This document shows positions 10,918 to 27,080 of a DNA stretch of 64,000 bases, in pieces (the first letter of the stretch is position 1; every line of letters starts with the position of its first letter). The stretch is from Coniferiporia sulphurascens. Taxonomy: Eukaryota > Basidiomycota > Agaricomycetes > Hymenochaetales > Hymenochaetaceae. A model generated the notes under the pieces. It was not told where the DNA came from and did not search any database. It worked only from the letters and a program-made list of their open reading frames with translations. Position numbers and translations under genes: made by a program. Where the stretch lies: positions 1,860,001 through 1,924,000 of the forward strand of contig NBBA01000007.1 of the NCBI GenBank assembly GCA_002794785.1. The letters are read 5' to 3'.

Positions 10918-13573
10918 TTACATCGCAATTTCGACGTTAATTGGCATGCCTTGCCTTTCTACCTCCCCATCCTTCCCATCCGTGCCTGCAACAGAGGGGG
11001 AAAGGATTTGTGAAAGGTTCCAGACGATACGGTCTTGGGTGCTGGTGAAGCGGAATGATGACAGAAGGACCGCCAGGATGACTTCTACACAGCAAGGACG
11101 TGTTTAGGTTGTGGCTAAAATTAAAACGTGAAAAATTGCAAAATTAAAACTTACTGATCTCAATTAGCGCGAAACGGTACCCACTGATGAAGAGCGTTAA
11201 TCATAGTGTCCATTAAAGATAGAATATTAATATACGTACATGCATGACCTTCCACCTCCTAAGAATGTCAACCTGAAAATGCCACACGTCATCAGGGGAT
11301 AGATCACGAAGAAGGAGAACACTATTTACATTCCAGAATAAATACCGGGTAGCCTCACCGAACCTTTCTCCACGTGTTCCATAGCTTCAATAACCCCGTG
11401 CTCGTCGGCGCGAAGCCATCTTTGCGGCTTCCACTCATCTGCATCCGCACCCCAGATATCGCTCAGCCGATTTGCGCCTGCGATGGAGACCCAGACCGTC
11501 ATTCCTGCAGGTACCAAGATGTTACTCCCGACCGCGTGGTCATCATTTAAACCAAGGGGCTGGCTGAGCGGTAAATATGTATCTTGGCGTGTGCTATATT
11601 TACTGATCAGATACATCGCATTTACATATTCTCGAGTGATGTGCACTCACGCGCGTCGAACAAATGGTACGGGCGGGTACCTGTGTTTAACAACGTTTGA
11701 AATTAGTTATTTAATATTAGAAGAAAAACCATATAATCATTTCATATAGACTAGCCACTCACAGCCGTAGCGTTTCCTTGAGAACTGCATCCAATAGCGG
11801 CATCTCAGATAGTTCATCATAATCGAAATCTTGATCCCCATTCTTCTCATATGCGCACATAATCTCCCCTCGTAGCTGCGATTGAATCTCGGCATGTTCT
11901 GGCCGAGAAAGGAGGAATATTATACGTGAAAGCGCAGAGGCAGTAGTGTCCTGCGCGCCGAAAGTCAGAACACTAGAGCGGATGGCGTGCATGCATTTTA
12001 AAATATAGAAGTGATCATTAGATCCATCGAAGATAGAAAAAGACGTTGAGTGGAAATGGATAATCGCCTAGATCGAGAATACTCACTTCACTTGGCCGAG
12101 AAGCTCCGCCTCGCTGAGCCTTTCCTTCTCTCCCGCAGCTTCATTAGCCCTCACTGCAAACCGACATGCATGAGATTGTCACAAATAGAAACTATATGGA
12201 AACGTCTTACGTAGGATGCTCATTATATCTTTCCCGTCCTCGGACATATCCGGGGATGCTGAACTGTTGAATCCGTGACTTTCTAAAGTAGGCTTGCTCC
12301 CACGCTCGACTCGCTTCTTAAGTAAGATTTCCCTGCATGTTTGGTCCATTTGGTCGGACATCTGTTTGAGAAGCTGGACTGCCTGTATTGGAACAAAGTT
12401 CAAGAGGAAGCGGCGGAATGCTGGTGGCCCGAGTTGTGTCACGAACGGCGTAAGTAAGCGAAGGGGAGCGATGCGGAACATGGTCGGGCTGAAGTTTTTT
12501 GGAAGAGGAAAAATCACAAAAAGAGCCGCAGCTAGTTTTAGCGTAGTGTTGGGTGTGCAAGAAATGTAAAAGCCCACATTAGCGCCCTCACTGCCTTACT
12601 ATAAGGATTGTTCGATGGAGAATCGAGCGGATCGAATGAATATCCTAGACCCGCCTGACCAATGGACTCCAATGTGGCCCTGGACAGCCACTCAGCCATA
12701 TCGATACTAGCACTGCTATAAACAGCGGTACTCCTTTTCTCTGAGGGTTCAGGTTTCTTGCTTTCAACAATTACCGTAGAAATCGCATGTTGAAGCTACG
12801 TTGGACTATGATTAGCAAGGCCGCTGCGAATGTCGGTTGTACCAAGGCAGGTACGACTAACCCGGTGAGCAACGTCGTAGAACGTCGGTACCAATCTCCG
12901 GAGCCTATGTAAGGAAAACACGGGGCTTACGAGTTTTCTCTGTTTCTTATGATGCTCCCCTTTTCAAATAAATTTATGAGGATGAAAACCAAAATCATGT
13001 AGTCGGGCTTACCAACTGTGGCAACAAGGCCTTCGCCGAATATAATTTTATTATTCCTGAAATCGGGGTATCGCTTAGCTCGTCAGGTAATGATTGACAA
13101 CTGGTGTTACGGACTCAATGAACACCTTTGTTTCTTCAAAATTGTCTTGATTTTTGACGAGTATCGATTGTAATGCAAGAGGATCGGAGATATAAAGCTG
13201 TTCATCCTGAGAGGAGGCAAATCCTACGCTTTCAGGAATTCTCCTGCAACAAGCCAGGAGGGGTGCTTACACCGAGAAAGCCATAGACCTTGACAACTCG
13301 GCCGTACTTTTTCAGGAGGTCGAGATGAAACTGAGGACCATCCTTACGATCGAAAAGTTGGTCCATATGACCTTTAGAAAATCCATCGTGAGATTGATAG
13401 GGGGATAACTTCAAGGCTGGGATCCAGCACATACCCTTCAAGAAAGAGCGCAGGGGAGGTCCCGGAATTTGCGTCAGTGACGAACCTCTTCGTAATCGTA
13501 GCACCGCATATCGCCCCAATAGGTAGGCAACGACACATATAATAGCATGGGTAGCCGCTGAGAGGACGAGCAT
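10918..13573 (-). CDS. Cytochrome P450 (13 exons)
   Basis: Membrane-anchored class II-type P450 monooxygenase; substrate unknown. Minus-strand exons: 13271-13573, 13115-13206, 13013-13056, 12862-12959, 12578-12795, 12211-12488, 12087-12153, 11763-11972, 11651-11680, 11330-11593, 11240-11272, 11155-11183 and 10918-11084 (610 aa). ATG at 13571-13573, stop at 10918-10920. Features: N-terminal membrane segment (about residues 5-25), then the proline hinge IPGPP; the I-helix FGAQDTT; the K-helix ETLRL with ExxR; the PERF-like KPQRW; and the heme loop FLGGGRSCIGYRF with axial Cys545. All intron phases close. The apparent frame break near 12.55 kb is an 89-nt intron. It is convergent with the PEBP gene, whose stop is 218 bp away. 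The CYP family was not assigned. Confidence 0.9.
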
Positions 13574-14865
13574 TGGAGGAAGAGGTCAAGCGTACGAATA
13601 GAGACGAGATAGTAAAGCGAGGAGTACTGTGAACTTCTTATTATACGGTCGCGGCACCGGCTTCTCCAGTCAAATGATATCCGGTGCTTAGTGGTACAGT
13701 GAACTAACAGGGAAGCACGCTTGATGCGTATATGCGAATGCAAAGCGGGCACGAAACAGCGTCCCTGTCGTACTGCCGAGGGTAGACAGAGCACAGTTTC
13801 AGCAGCTGAACATACCGGCCTGATCGGTCCGATACTTCCAATTCACGCTCGATCGTTCGACTCTGTCCGGATTACTTCAAAACCCCTAATACATGACATG
13901 TAACGAGCGCTTTCGGAGTGTCCACACCCCCTGAGACGGGGTGAAGCAGTCTCAATTCACGGACGCGGTGCTCGGGTCTCGTGGGAGTCTTATTTCCGGA
14001 TTAATTAATTCAATTAGAGGTAGCGGGGTTTACGGCGATGGGGAACGGACGGACCACGTTACAGCACACGCCGTGCACATTCCCAATATACGTTGTCGTT
14101 TGGAAACGGCAATCCGTTACCCCCGCGAAGTTGGCTGAAAGCCCTATCCTATCCCCAAAAAAGCTGGACACCGCCTGCGGCTCGGCCATGAGCAATTATT
14201 GCGTATTACGCAAGGGATCGACTTTGCTTACAGAAACCTGGAGCATACCTACGCTTTATGTTCCAAAGTCGACATCAGTCACGAATTGCTCGCATATTGT
14301 CGAAATTAAGACTTACGGGGAAAAATACTGTATTCCCGCAGCTCCGTAACCGCCAAGACCCGACAAATCAGACTCAAATACAGCATCGACATGTTAATAC
14401 GAGTTCCCAGAGAGCTTGATTAAGCAGATTCAGGGACTTAAGAGAAACACGTAGGAAGAGTTATGCCGGTGTCACATTACCTCCGTGGTCTCGGTGCACA
14501 TCAGTCATATTGCATAGCTGTGGCGGCCGATGAAGACGGAGGGACACGAATTGATGGCTATCAGTCAGAAATAAACACTCACTACGACTGAGTCATATGA
14601 GAGTCAGAGCACTTTGTTTCCCGCGAATGATCAGACACAGATAAGATCGGCCCTTAAATAAGACTGCGTGAATACTAATATGCATTTTAACTCCTTGCAA
14701 TGCCATGTTAGACACGTGGTGATGCTTGATAGCAATGTAAGCTCGATGTAGTATATGTACATGTAAGTCTGCCCGCCAAACATAATCTGTCGGCCCTGAC
14801 AGAATTCTATACTAATGATGAGCACCTGCGGGAGTATCAAATGTTTGGCTCACCTCAAGTTTCTT
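13574..14865. other. Intergenic region
   Basis: Spacer between the start of the P450 gene and the 3' end of the GH13 gene, both on the minus strand. It should contain the P450 promoter. No conserved ORF, repeat or RNA gene was recognised. Confidence 0.35.
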
Positions 14866-18457
<3,592 letters not shown>

Positions 18458-20346
18458 TTACACATATTTCTCTTCGTCCATGTCGTCCCAGGGCCAGTGC
18501 GCCATGATCTCCGCACGGTCCTCCTCCTCCGTGGCCTCCATCAACGCCTCCTTCTTCGTCTGCTTGCAAAGTGCCACGGCCTCCTCATAATGCTGGGTGG
18601 GCACCCAGCCCTCCGGCCCGATGCCGAGCATGTCCTGCCATATCTCGAAAGCCTTGTCTGCTTTTCCCTGTCCTTCATTCAGCTTCATCGTCTCGCGTAC
18701 GTCCTCGGCGTCGAACACAACTGGACACGGCGCGCCTTCCCCCGTAAGCGTCTCCCACCTCTCCGTTGCTTGTATGAGCGCAACCTTCAGCTCGAAAGTC
18801 TCGCCCTCCCACGGGTAACTGACGTGGTTGAAGAGGCGGCTGCGGAGCACGCACATGGGGTCCGTCATGGCATCGTAATGGGGCTTGTTGCACTCCTCCG
18901 TGTTCTGGACGTAGTTGTAATGGACGAGGCGACGGCGGTATACTTCCTCCGCTTCGGTTTGCTCGGTCTCGTCCAACTCGTCGAAGTTCCCCGGTAGCGA
19001 AGGCAGCGTCATAGAATGCGAGACAGGATCTTCGTGGTTCTGGAGGCGTTGGGGTACGCCGGCAAGGAGAAACGGGGGCAGAATGGAGGCGTGTTGCCAG
19101 TCGAGCAGGCTGACGACTTGCCAGCCAGAGTCGGACGACCTCTGAACAATGATATTGCTCTGCTGGAGGTCTGGATGGCGGATGCAGAAATCACTGAGGG
19201 CAGGGTTTCTGGGGACGAGTGACGATGCGATGAGGAGGTAGCGCTTCAAGTTCTCGATGTGGGTCGACGGCGACTGCTCTTGGTACTTGTAACCATCTCT
19301 CCTCTCGCGGCGGAACGGCAAAAGCGGTTGACCGAACTGCTCGAGATAAGCTAGTTCCTTGCGGGCTGCTGCTACGAGTGCTGCTTCGGCGCTTTTGTCT
19401 ATAGTGATTGGTTGATTCAAGGGCGTAATTAAAAAAAGGCAGCAAGCGGCGTACACGGTCCCCGGTCTACGTCGAGCTGTGATCTTCTGCCAAACCACAT
19501 ATGCAGTCTCGTATCTGGACCAATGCAGAAACGCTCGTCCTTGAGCAGGATGGCCGCCTTCCCGGCTACCTTCTTCAGGTCGTGGGCGTAGTAGAGGCTT
19601 CCGCCGGCGGGGAAAGAAATCGACATCATTTGAGACTCGAGTTGAACAAGTTGGCGCAAGATTGAAATGATATCCGATTCACCCAGCTCCAGCCATATAT
19701 CGCTGAGTTTCGTACCTCTCATAAATTCCATAAAGATGTACTCTGTCTTCGCCGCGTTGTCCGATGCAGGCGAGTATCCGTATACCTGGGGAACAGGCAG
19801 CCCAGAGGAACGGAGGAACTCCATTGTGGCCACTTCGCTGGCCACAGCGTAGTATTTGGGGACCGTAGCCGGGTACGGAATACGAACGACCATTTGGAAG
19901 TCGTCGCGCATAGTGATGAGGAAGGTACGGTTGAATCCGCCCTCGGCGAGCTTTGATAACTTGACGACATCAGCAGGACTTCGACCAACGGACTGCGCTG
20001 CAAGCCGACTTAGCCCCTCGACGTCGAAAACGATCCTCCGCTCTGCGCGGCGAAGGGCATCATTAATTCTGAACAAGTTGGATTACGGGTCAGAAGAATA
20101 CGCTATAGAACAACATGTTGAAACTTGCACCCAGCGCCCTGACGTGTAGTCGAAAAGGTCATCATGAGAATTTGCCACGACGGAGAAGGCGCGACGTGGC
20201 AATGAACATGTCGTGGTGGAGATGGTGCTTGTGGATGAAGAGTGTATCAAGCGCAGTAAGACTGGGGCTTTCAGCGAGTTGAACTTGAAGACGAGCCTCG
20301 CACTCCTAAGGCTGGTGTGCTGTCGTGCCGCTCTGCCGATCGTCAT
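18458..20346 (-). CDS. AIM9-like aminoglycoside phosphotransferase-fold protein
   Basis: Member of the APH/choline-kinase-like phosphotransferase family close to yeast AIM9 (altered inheritance of mitochondria 9), strongly expanded in mushrooms; the phosphate acceptor is unknown. Three exons on the minus strand: 20129-20346, 19455-20068 and 18458-19398 (590 aa). ATG at 20344-20346. The first about 60 residues are rich in Arg/Ser/Thr/Leu without acids, as in a mitochondrial presequence. Kinase-fold motifs: LAEGGFNRTF (glycine loop, about 113-122), VVRIPYP (strand 3), RHPDLQQSN with catalytic Asp354 and Asn359, and LLDWQH with metal-binding Asp377. The C-terminus is acidic (WPWDDMDEEKY). Intron 1 works only as a GC-AG intron. 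Activity is not guaranteed: strand 3 shows Arg where protein kinases have Lys, which is common in this family. Confidence 0.88.
20069..20128 (-). other. GC-AG intron in AIM9-like gene
   Basis: The donor reads TGGGT|GCAAGT and the acceptor TTCAG|AATT. A GT donor one base upstream leaves the wrong phase and a stop, while the GC donor gives GRWVINDALRR in frame. Confidence 0.65.
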
Positions 20347-21340
20347 GTGACTTATGTGTCTACCACCGGTGTTCGAAACGAGCGGTTAGTTTGGGCCTGT
20401 ACATAACATACAGTAAAGGGTTATCAAACACCTGTGTATAAGTCCTTGTTTAAGCCGCAATTTTTGCCCTTAAACAACGAAACAAGCCAAACAGCAAAAA
20501 AAGAAAAGTTCTCGTTTCGCGGTAGTAGTACGAACTCAAAACAAGGTTTCTGTTTCCACATGGCATTTCAAGTCCGACATTTTGTAAGCGATCTCTCGTC
20601 CGAGGTCGTGTTGTGTCGTCTGTACGCGTTCCGCTCGGCGCCTGCCCGTGTTCTCCTGAAGGATCTGTTTTGCCATAGCTTGATAACGGCTTGAATGAAT
20701 AAAAGCAAGGTAGTTGACAAGTTTATCAGAGAAAGTTGATTTGATCAGCTCATCAGTAGAGTCATCAGGATTCCAGAGAAATCGAATGTGGGAAAGAAAA
20801 TTTGCAGTTTGCCGGGACGCGTAGCAGCCTGAGCCTCCGGGCCGGCAATTCGAAGGCGCATACAAACAACAGTACTAGTGCCAGTGGCTCACAACTCACT
20901 GCGAGCTCGTCATGAGCCACCGCCACTAGTACTTCAAAAACCATAATAAATATGTTTCTTTTTATGCTCACGCATTCACTAGTCCTTTGTAAAAGGACTG
21001 ACTCGCGGCAGTGGCTCATCGATTCTAAAGAGACATCACACATCTCACACCTTTGTATGTATAGTATAAATACGTGCATGTATCCACAGAGCAGACAACA
21101 AACCTGCTGCGGGAGACTCGCTACTGCTATTCGGCGTTCGAACAGTCGGCGATTTCGTTTACGCAGGATCTGCCCCGCCCATCATGTAAGTATGGAGCCG
21201 GGGGTGGTTAAGTGGGGGTATCTTGCGGCAATAGCTGCGCCAAAGGAACAGCGGGTCCTTCGTAAGTAACGTGGCTCCGGATTTGATCATTCAGAGCTGA
21301 TGAATGACAATTTTCTATCTCTTCAATTTCTGGAGAGTAC
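20347..21340. other. Intergenic region with dispersed repeat copy
   Basis: Upstream of the AIM9-like gene. A minus-strand open frame at about 20536-20865 (ending HVETETLF) looks mildly coding but has no ATG and no family match. The right part is repeat copy A. Confidence 0.3.
20845..21130 (+). repeat. Dispersed repeat, copy A
   Basis: Shares an ordered series of blocks with 31055-31310: AAGGCGCATA, GTGGCTCA, TCATGAGCCAC, TATGCTCAC, TCCTTTGTAAA, GGCTCATCGATT, then GAGACT-GCTAC. A GTGGCTCA...TGAGCCAC inverted pair about 30 bp apart is kept in both copies. It has no coding capacity. It could be a non-autonomous transposon or an old LTR fragment. Confidence 0.6.
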
Positions 21341-22510
21341 GTGACAGTAGCGCCAGTCTGGACGATACCGATTCCGTTGGATGCGTTCTACGGTCCAAAA
21401 TTCTGTTTATGCCACTTCATACTTTCGCTGATTCTCAGTAGGCATGATAATACTAACGGAAATGAAACAAATTCCCATACTCAATTCTACCCTTCCACAA
21501 GTTCAGTCTCGCTAGCTCATTTACTGTCCGCTCCGGATACAGCATATTGATTACTAGATACAGACATGGATCCGTTGTCAATTCCGCATCAGTCTACACC
21601 CCCGCTACCTGAGCCCGAGCTTTTCGCGCCCGTCGTATCTTGCGACCATCCCGGCACTCTCCCTATCCCCACCGATTGCCCTTTAATCCCTTCCCATTCT
21701 GCATGCTTTCCATCCACATCCTCTGATCCAGCGCTCCAAAGATCACTACCGGAGAAGCCCTATGGCCTTTCTTCACTGCTCCCTGCTCAACGCCATGCCT
21801 ACACGATGGGCGAGGTAGTTACTCCGAAGCCAGCGTATTCGGACTTGGTCACCCGTCATGTAGGCATGGTGTTGAGCAGGGAGCAGTGAAGAAAGGCCAT
21901 AGGGCTTACCCGGTAGTGGTCTCGGGAGCGCAGGAAGCAAAGGATGTGGATGGAAAGCACGTAGAATGGGAAGGGATTAAAGGGCAATTGGCGGGGATAG
22001 GGGGGGTGCCGGGAGGGTCGCAAGATACGACGGGCGCGAAAAGCTCGGGCTCAGGTAACGGGAGTGCAGATGGATGCGGCATTGACAACGGATACGCTCC
22101 CATTCATTTCCGACGGTAGTCGGTTTCCGCCCGAGTTCCGACTGCTCGAAGCTGGGAGCCCAAACAGGCATGCAAACTCTATCATGCACTTTGTATGCAA
22201 GTAAGTCGTTTTTCGTTTATGCCACCCCCTCTATATTTTCTCTGATTTCGAGTAAGCTTGATAATACCATCGGAGGTGAGACGAATTTCCACGCGCGACT
22301 CCTGCAAGGCCAGTATCGTTATCTCATTCCCTGTCTGTTCCGACTACACTGCCATATCCGTTTGCATTCCCGCTACCTGCGCCTGTGGTTTTTGCACCCG
22401 CCACATCTTGTGACCATCTCGGTATCCTACTTACTCCCTCCCATAGCAGCTTCAGGCCCTTTCATTTCTCGCCCTTTCCATCCACATTTTATGGTCCATC
22501 GTTTTTGAGA
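21341..22510 (+). pseudogene. Rearranged fragments of the zinc-finger gene family
   Basis: Pieces of the middle part of the zinc-finger family gene at 25.7-27.1 kb, in scrambled order. 21563-21760 matches the start of its last exon (the LPEPELFAP-like segment corresponds to LPESELFAS). 22104-22190 matches its second exon (LPFISD, PPEF, GSP). 22200-22510 is a diverged direct repeat of about 21400-21750. No zinc-finger region is present and no intact product is possible. Confidence 0.6.
21563..22103. repeat. Palindrome: 242-bp arms with 54-bp loop
   Basis: Arms at 21563-21804 and 21859-22103 are near-perfect reverse complements in their inner 60 bp (the left arm ends GCCATGCCTACAC, the right arm begins TGTAGGCATGG) and more diverged outward. 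Both arms derive from the zinc-finger gene exon and so encode the same peptide on opposite strands (LPEPELFAPVVSCD). Confidence 0.85.
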
Positions 22511-25500
22511 TCATAACCTGATGGGAACTACGACGTGCTACCATCCCTTTGTCAACGCAAAAGCGCGCCCGAAACAAGGACACGCGCGGACCGCACGCAA
22601 CACTTAATCCCCCACGTCCCTAAACCTGTATATTGCCGTAGGTAATTACCGCAGATAATTCAAGCTTGTTTGTGTGTTTTCGAAAGGGCCGTGAGTGAAT
22701 TTGGTAATACACAATGTCAGTTCGCAGCGAGGTTTCCCTTAGATGGTAGTAGAAAAGTATAAGCTGTACAGTTGGGCGCATATAGTCGTGCGGTGCACCT
22801 CAGTCCAATTGACCCGTGCTGAGGTGAGATGCTTCCATTCTGCCTTCGTAGACGCCTGTAGATTGGTGCCTCAGGCTAGACTGCTATCTAATCGAGTCCA
22901 GTTGACCCGGCTGAGATATTTGGGCTTGTGAACCCAACCACTGCCGCAGGGAAATTTGTGCAAGTATCGAACGCAATAGGCAGTTAAAGTTCATGGATGC
23001 AGTCGGGGCGACAAAGTCAGGCCGTGCCGGTCCGAGTCCGAGATTAGTACGCGGACTGGTCACTGCTCGGTTCAACGCGTGAGTGGTAGTAAAAAGGGAC
23101 TTTCCCGATTAGTTCGTTAATGCTGCTATATTTCGTTTGTTGGGTTACTGGGTCGTCAGGTGTGAACGGACGAAAATAACGGATATAAATATGTCTGTAA
23201 ATATGTTGACCGGGGCGCTGCAGTATGGTCAAAAAAGGAAATAATGTGCTTTAAGCGTCGCCTTGCACGCACGTGGCATTTTTTCATCAGGCCCGCTAAT
23301 TCCACTGCTCGTCGTCTCCGCCATCTGGGCCACAACGAGTTCTTTCTCTTTTATGGTCCGTATTCCCAGCTTGTCCTGGATGTTCTGCTGGATGCTCTGC
23401 TGGATTGCTTGGGATCAGGTGCGCAGGAAATAAAGACGAGAGGACGACTCGCCAGGAATTGCCGACTCGCTAAAATGGCCTGTCTAAAAGCAATAACGAC
23501 AAGCGTGAAGGAAGAACGAACTTCTGCTTCTCTTGGGACGACAAACTCGCACGGAGGTGTGTAAACAATGAGGCTGTTGTACTAAATCATCGCGAAAAGA
23601 GCAAAAGCGAACACGGCACGCACTTAAGACGGGTTACAGGCGGTTTGAACTCATTGCTGGTCTGCGTCCCCAAGACGACACGGTGTCAACGCCAGCTATC
23701 TAGGAAGGCCTACAGTTCGCCTCTCCATGATTTCTTCAATTCATCTTTCGCTAGGAGAGGGTTCAAAAATAAGGCGCGACATCGCGACATCAATGGACCA
23801 TGCGGTTACCTGCATACTGACGTATTGGCGTACTCTAACAAGCAATGCACGAAGAGGTCGAGATCGAAAAGTTTAGATGACACTCTGAAGATAAAGCTTA
23901 CATGGTAATGCGAAAGTTTCGGCTTGCTGAGGCGTATAAAGTGATTGAGTGACTTGAATTTTGTTATACAATCCAGTGACTGATTGACTCGATAGGTATA
24001 TCATCCTGGTGTGAACTTTATTAATATAGGTGGAGCAAGCCAAGCGAGCCATGGTCCAGCATGCTGTTATAATAAATTGCGTGCTTTCCCCCAATTATAA
24101 TGAATACTGTTACTTTTTCCGAGCATCATCACTCCAGGCGCGAGTATGGGCAGAATGTCATCACGTAATGCGATAGGTGGAGCCACGACAAGCCCCTGCT
24201 AAGGGAAACGTGTGATGTGAGTGGACCAGCTAGTGACATGAGTGGGAGCGAAGGGGACTTTCCCATCAGCCGAACACATTGAACACATGGCCGGACGACG
24301 TCTCTGGAACGACACTGGTGCTTTATGATACTATTTGGTCGTACTTCTGTTTCTTCGCGGTTCATGGGCATTGCCATGCGCCCGTCGCGGGCAGTTTCCG
24401 AATCTTCTCGGAAAGCGAGGGAGTTGAGTCATTTGCTATCTAATGAAAGGAAAGTGTTGAAAAGCTTACAATTGTAAAACTCGAAGTCCCATCGATGACA
24501 GACGGAGGCCACCCATATAAAGGTTCGTTTGAGTGACGACATGATCGGAGTCTTCTGGAGGCCGGTGCACCTTTTTCGGAGCAAGCTTTCGACATCTGAC
24601 GACATAAACGCGATTAAGCTGACTCGTCGAGCAAAAGGAAAATATATGGCCCACCCCACCCAACAGGTGGTACGTTTGGGAATGATCGCACCCTTTTGTC
24701 CGTGTATTGGCCTACGCTATGTTCGATTATAGGTCTTCCAGTAAATTCCTGCTGATTCAGAGCTCAAAACTTTCAATGTCTGACTTTACTAGGGAGGTCG
24801 GAAGAAAACTCTCCTCTGAACTAGAAATCGACGCAATTGTCATCGGCAATACCGGCTGGCTCCGAAAGAAAAGGTCGCCTCCGATACAGGCGTTGCCGTT
24901 CGCTAGGGGCAGCACGCACGTCCCTCGACTGAAATGAGAAGGCGTTGCACTTATTAGAATCTCAGAAGAAAACGTTAAATGTTCGTCCTCACAGTTACAT
25001 TGACGTAATCCAGAATCCGTCCCTATCATAGCGGGGAATCTTCCGTTGTGGTCTTGGTGGTCGAGAAGGGGACAAGTCGCGCGATTTTGCTACGTGCCTT
25101 CAGAATCCAGGCAAATCAAGCACAAAGACGATCTTCTAGTTTGATGAATGCAAACGATGAGTGCCAATGTCAATGCGGTGGGTGTGTAAAGTGTGGGATG
25201 TCAGTGTTGATATGGGCGACGGTTTGTTACCGGAGAACGTACACTTTCATTTTTTACAGCGCGTATAGCCCATCGATCAAACACATGACGAACTTTTATC
25301 AAAGGACGAACTTTTATACACTTCTTTGGAGTGTGGTCGACGATATTTCACTTCGGGGAACGTGTGGCCGTGCGTCGGTGGTTGAGGTTCAGGTGCCTCC
25401 TGGACCACGCCGCTTTAGCCACGACAAAGCTGCATTTTCTCGGTATTATATACGGGAAAGAAAGAGGGAACTCAAATAACTGTGGTACGTGGGGGATCCA

Positions 25501-25662
25501 GTCGTCGACTTCTCCTGTTATGTCAGATTGAGTCCCGTGACAAGCGCTGAGCCCAAACTTTCGACCACAACCGCGTTCAGCCACCTTTCATTCAACCACG
25601 CACATATCACTCTTTCTCTCCGATCTCTCCAACCTCTCTACTCTACTCCTTCGTTGAGACAA
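22511..25662. other. Gene-poor region
   Basis: About 3.1 kb without a recognisable gene. Short ORFs shift frame and lack motifs. The last 250 bp (25,400-25,662) resemble the upstream region of the zinc-finger gene at 34.2 kb and are likely its promoter and 5' UTR. Confidence 0.35.
25516..25568 (+). promoter_or_regulatory. Upstream block shared with the 34.2-kb zinc-finger gene
   Basis: Contains GTTATGTCA, then CCCGTGACA, then CAAACTTTCGACCAC in the same order as 34011-34072, ending about 95 bp before the ATG. The TGTCA and TGACA halves form an inverted pair. Whether this is a binding site or simply retained duplicate sequence cannot be told. Confidence 0.4.
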
Positions 25663-27080
25663 ATGGATTCGACGAACAAGCGCCAGCCTCTCAAGTCTGT
25701 GTCGAATGTGGTCACACTGGTCGACAACGAAATAAGTAAATCAGTGGATGCCCAGTATAAGGATGAGGACGACATCTGGTCCGTTTTACGCATCTTTAAT
25801 TCTTATTTCCTCCTAATTCGTCCTATGCAGGGCTTTTTTTTACGATGCCGGTCTGGACCACCGTACGACTTCAAACCTGCGCTCTGACTTTTCGAAGATG
25901 CTCCCTTTCATTTCCGACGACAGTTGGATCCCACCGGAGCTTCGACTGCCAGAGACTGGGAGCCCAGGCAGGTACAATATCTATATCATGCGTGTCGTGT
26001 ATCGAGTTGACCCGGACAAAGCAGTGCATTAGGCACCAGTGTCGCGAATACACCCAGCGAATTCGAACTGTACACTCCCCGCGAAGAAGAGCCACTCGCC
26101 CATACTGACGCAACTTCTACGCACTTTCCCAACAATGAAGTAACAGTCAAAGATCCTGACGCTCCCGCAAGGTTAGTCTTGTTAGCTCATTTGATATCCG
26201 CTCCAACGGCAGCATGTTGACTACTGGATACAGACGTATGGCTCCGTTGTCGATGCCGCATCCATCTGCTCCCCCGTTACCTGAGTCCGAGCTTTTCGCG
26301 TCCGTCGCATCTTGCGACCATCTCGGAACCCTCCCAATTTCCGCCCATAACAGTTTTCTCCCTTCCCATTCTGTATGCTTTCCATCCACATCCTCGGGCC
26401 CAGCACTCCAAGGACCACTACCAGATGGGCTCTACGGTGTGCTACCCTCGATTGGTAAACGCAAAAGGAGACCAGAAGCGAGGAGACGCGCGGAGCACGC
26501 ACCACTCCCAATCCCTCATATGTCTAAGATTTCATATGGGGAACACAACCTTCCCGGAACGAGCGCCAGACCATCACAAATCACCTTCGTACACGAGCCC
26601 TCTTCTGCAGCTGCGGGCAACACCGCCAACGTCGACCTTCCGGTCAGCAATAACCTATTTGTCTGCCTTTTCCCGAAAAGGGATCGGCATGGAGTGGAGG
26701 TCAAATGTCTTGCCCTCCTGACGAGGGAAAACTATCAGAAGCACTTCAACGCTCATTACAAGCTTCTGGGTTACCATGGAATGAGGGCTATTGCGAAGCT
26801 TCACGGAAAGAAGGACGTCGACGTGACATGCGAATGGTGCGTTTCCGAGCCACCACCGTCCGGGAAGGTAACGGTCAAGTCTTTCGGCCTTACGAAGCAT
26901 ATCAGAGACGTGCATTTTGCACTGAACTGGAAGATGTGTCCGGTTTGTAAGGGTGTAATCAAACGCTCAAATGAGAGTAATGCGCTCGGAAGACATGAGC
27001 GTACAAAGATGCACCAAGATGAACTTTTGAAAGAAACGACAGGGGGTGGAATTGAGGGTCAGGATGCAGTTGAAGCATGA
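25663..27080 (+). CDS. C2H2-like zinc-finger family protein 1
   Basis: Four exons: 25663-25778, 25831-25971, 26040-26171 and 26234-27080 (411 aa). All phases close. N-terminus MDSTNKRQPL. The middle is Pro/Ser-rich. A basic nuclear-localisation-like stretch, GKRKRRPEARRR, precedes the C-terminal zinc-finger part. This part has three Cys/His units: a long-spaced one (FVCLF ... KC ... KHFNAHY), one with CEWC ... KHIRDVH, and one with CPVC ... RHERTKMH. The arrangement matches the proteins at 34.2 and 39.7 kb, which share little else. I infer a nuclear nucleic-acid-binding protein. No characterised family was recognised. It has an upstream block in common with the 34.2-kb gene. Related fragments lie at 21.3-22.5 kb. 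Confidence 0.72.

Noticed and set aside
12489..12577. Apparent one-base frameshift in the first P450 (HPTLR followed by stop, then TLKLAAALF in another frame).
   Set aside because: Both pieces are intron. Splicing GTGGGC (12577) to CTTCAG (12489) joins KAVRAL to IPTMFRIAPLR in frame, which is the normal P450 sequence here.
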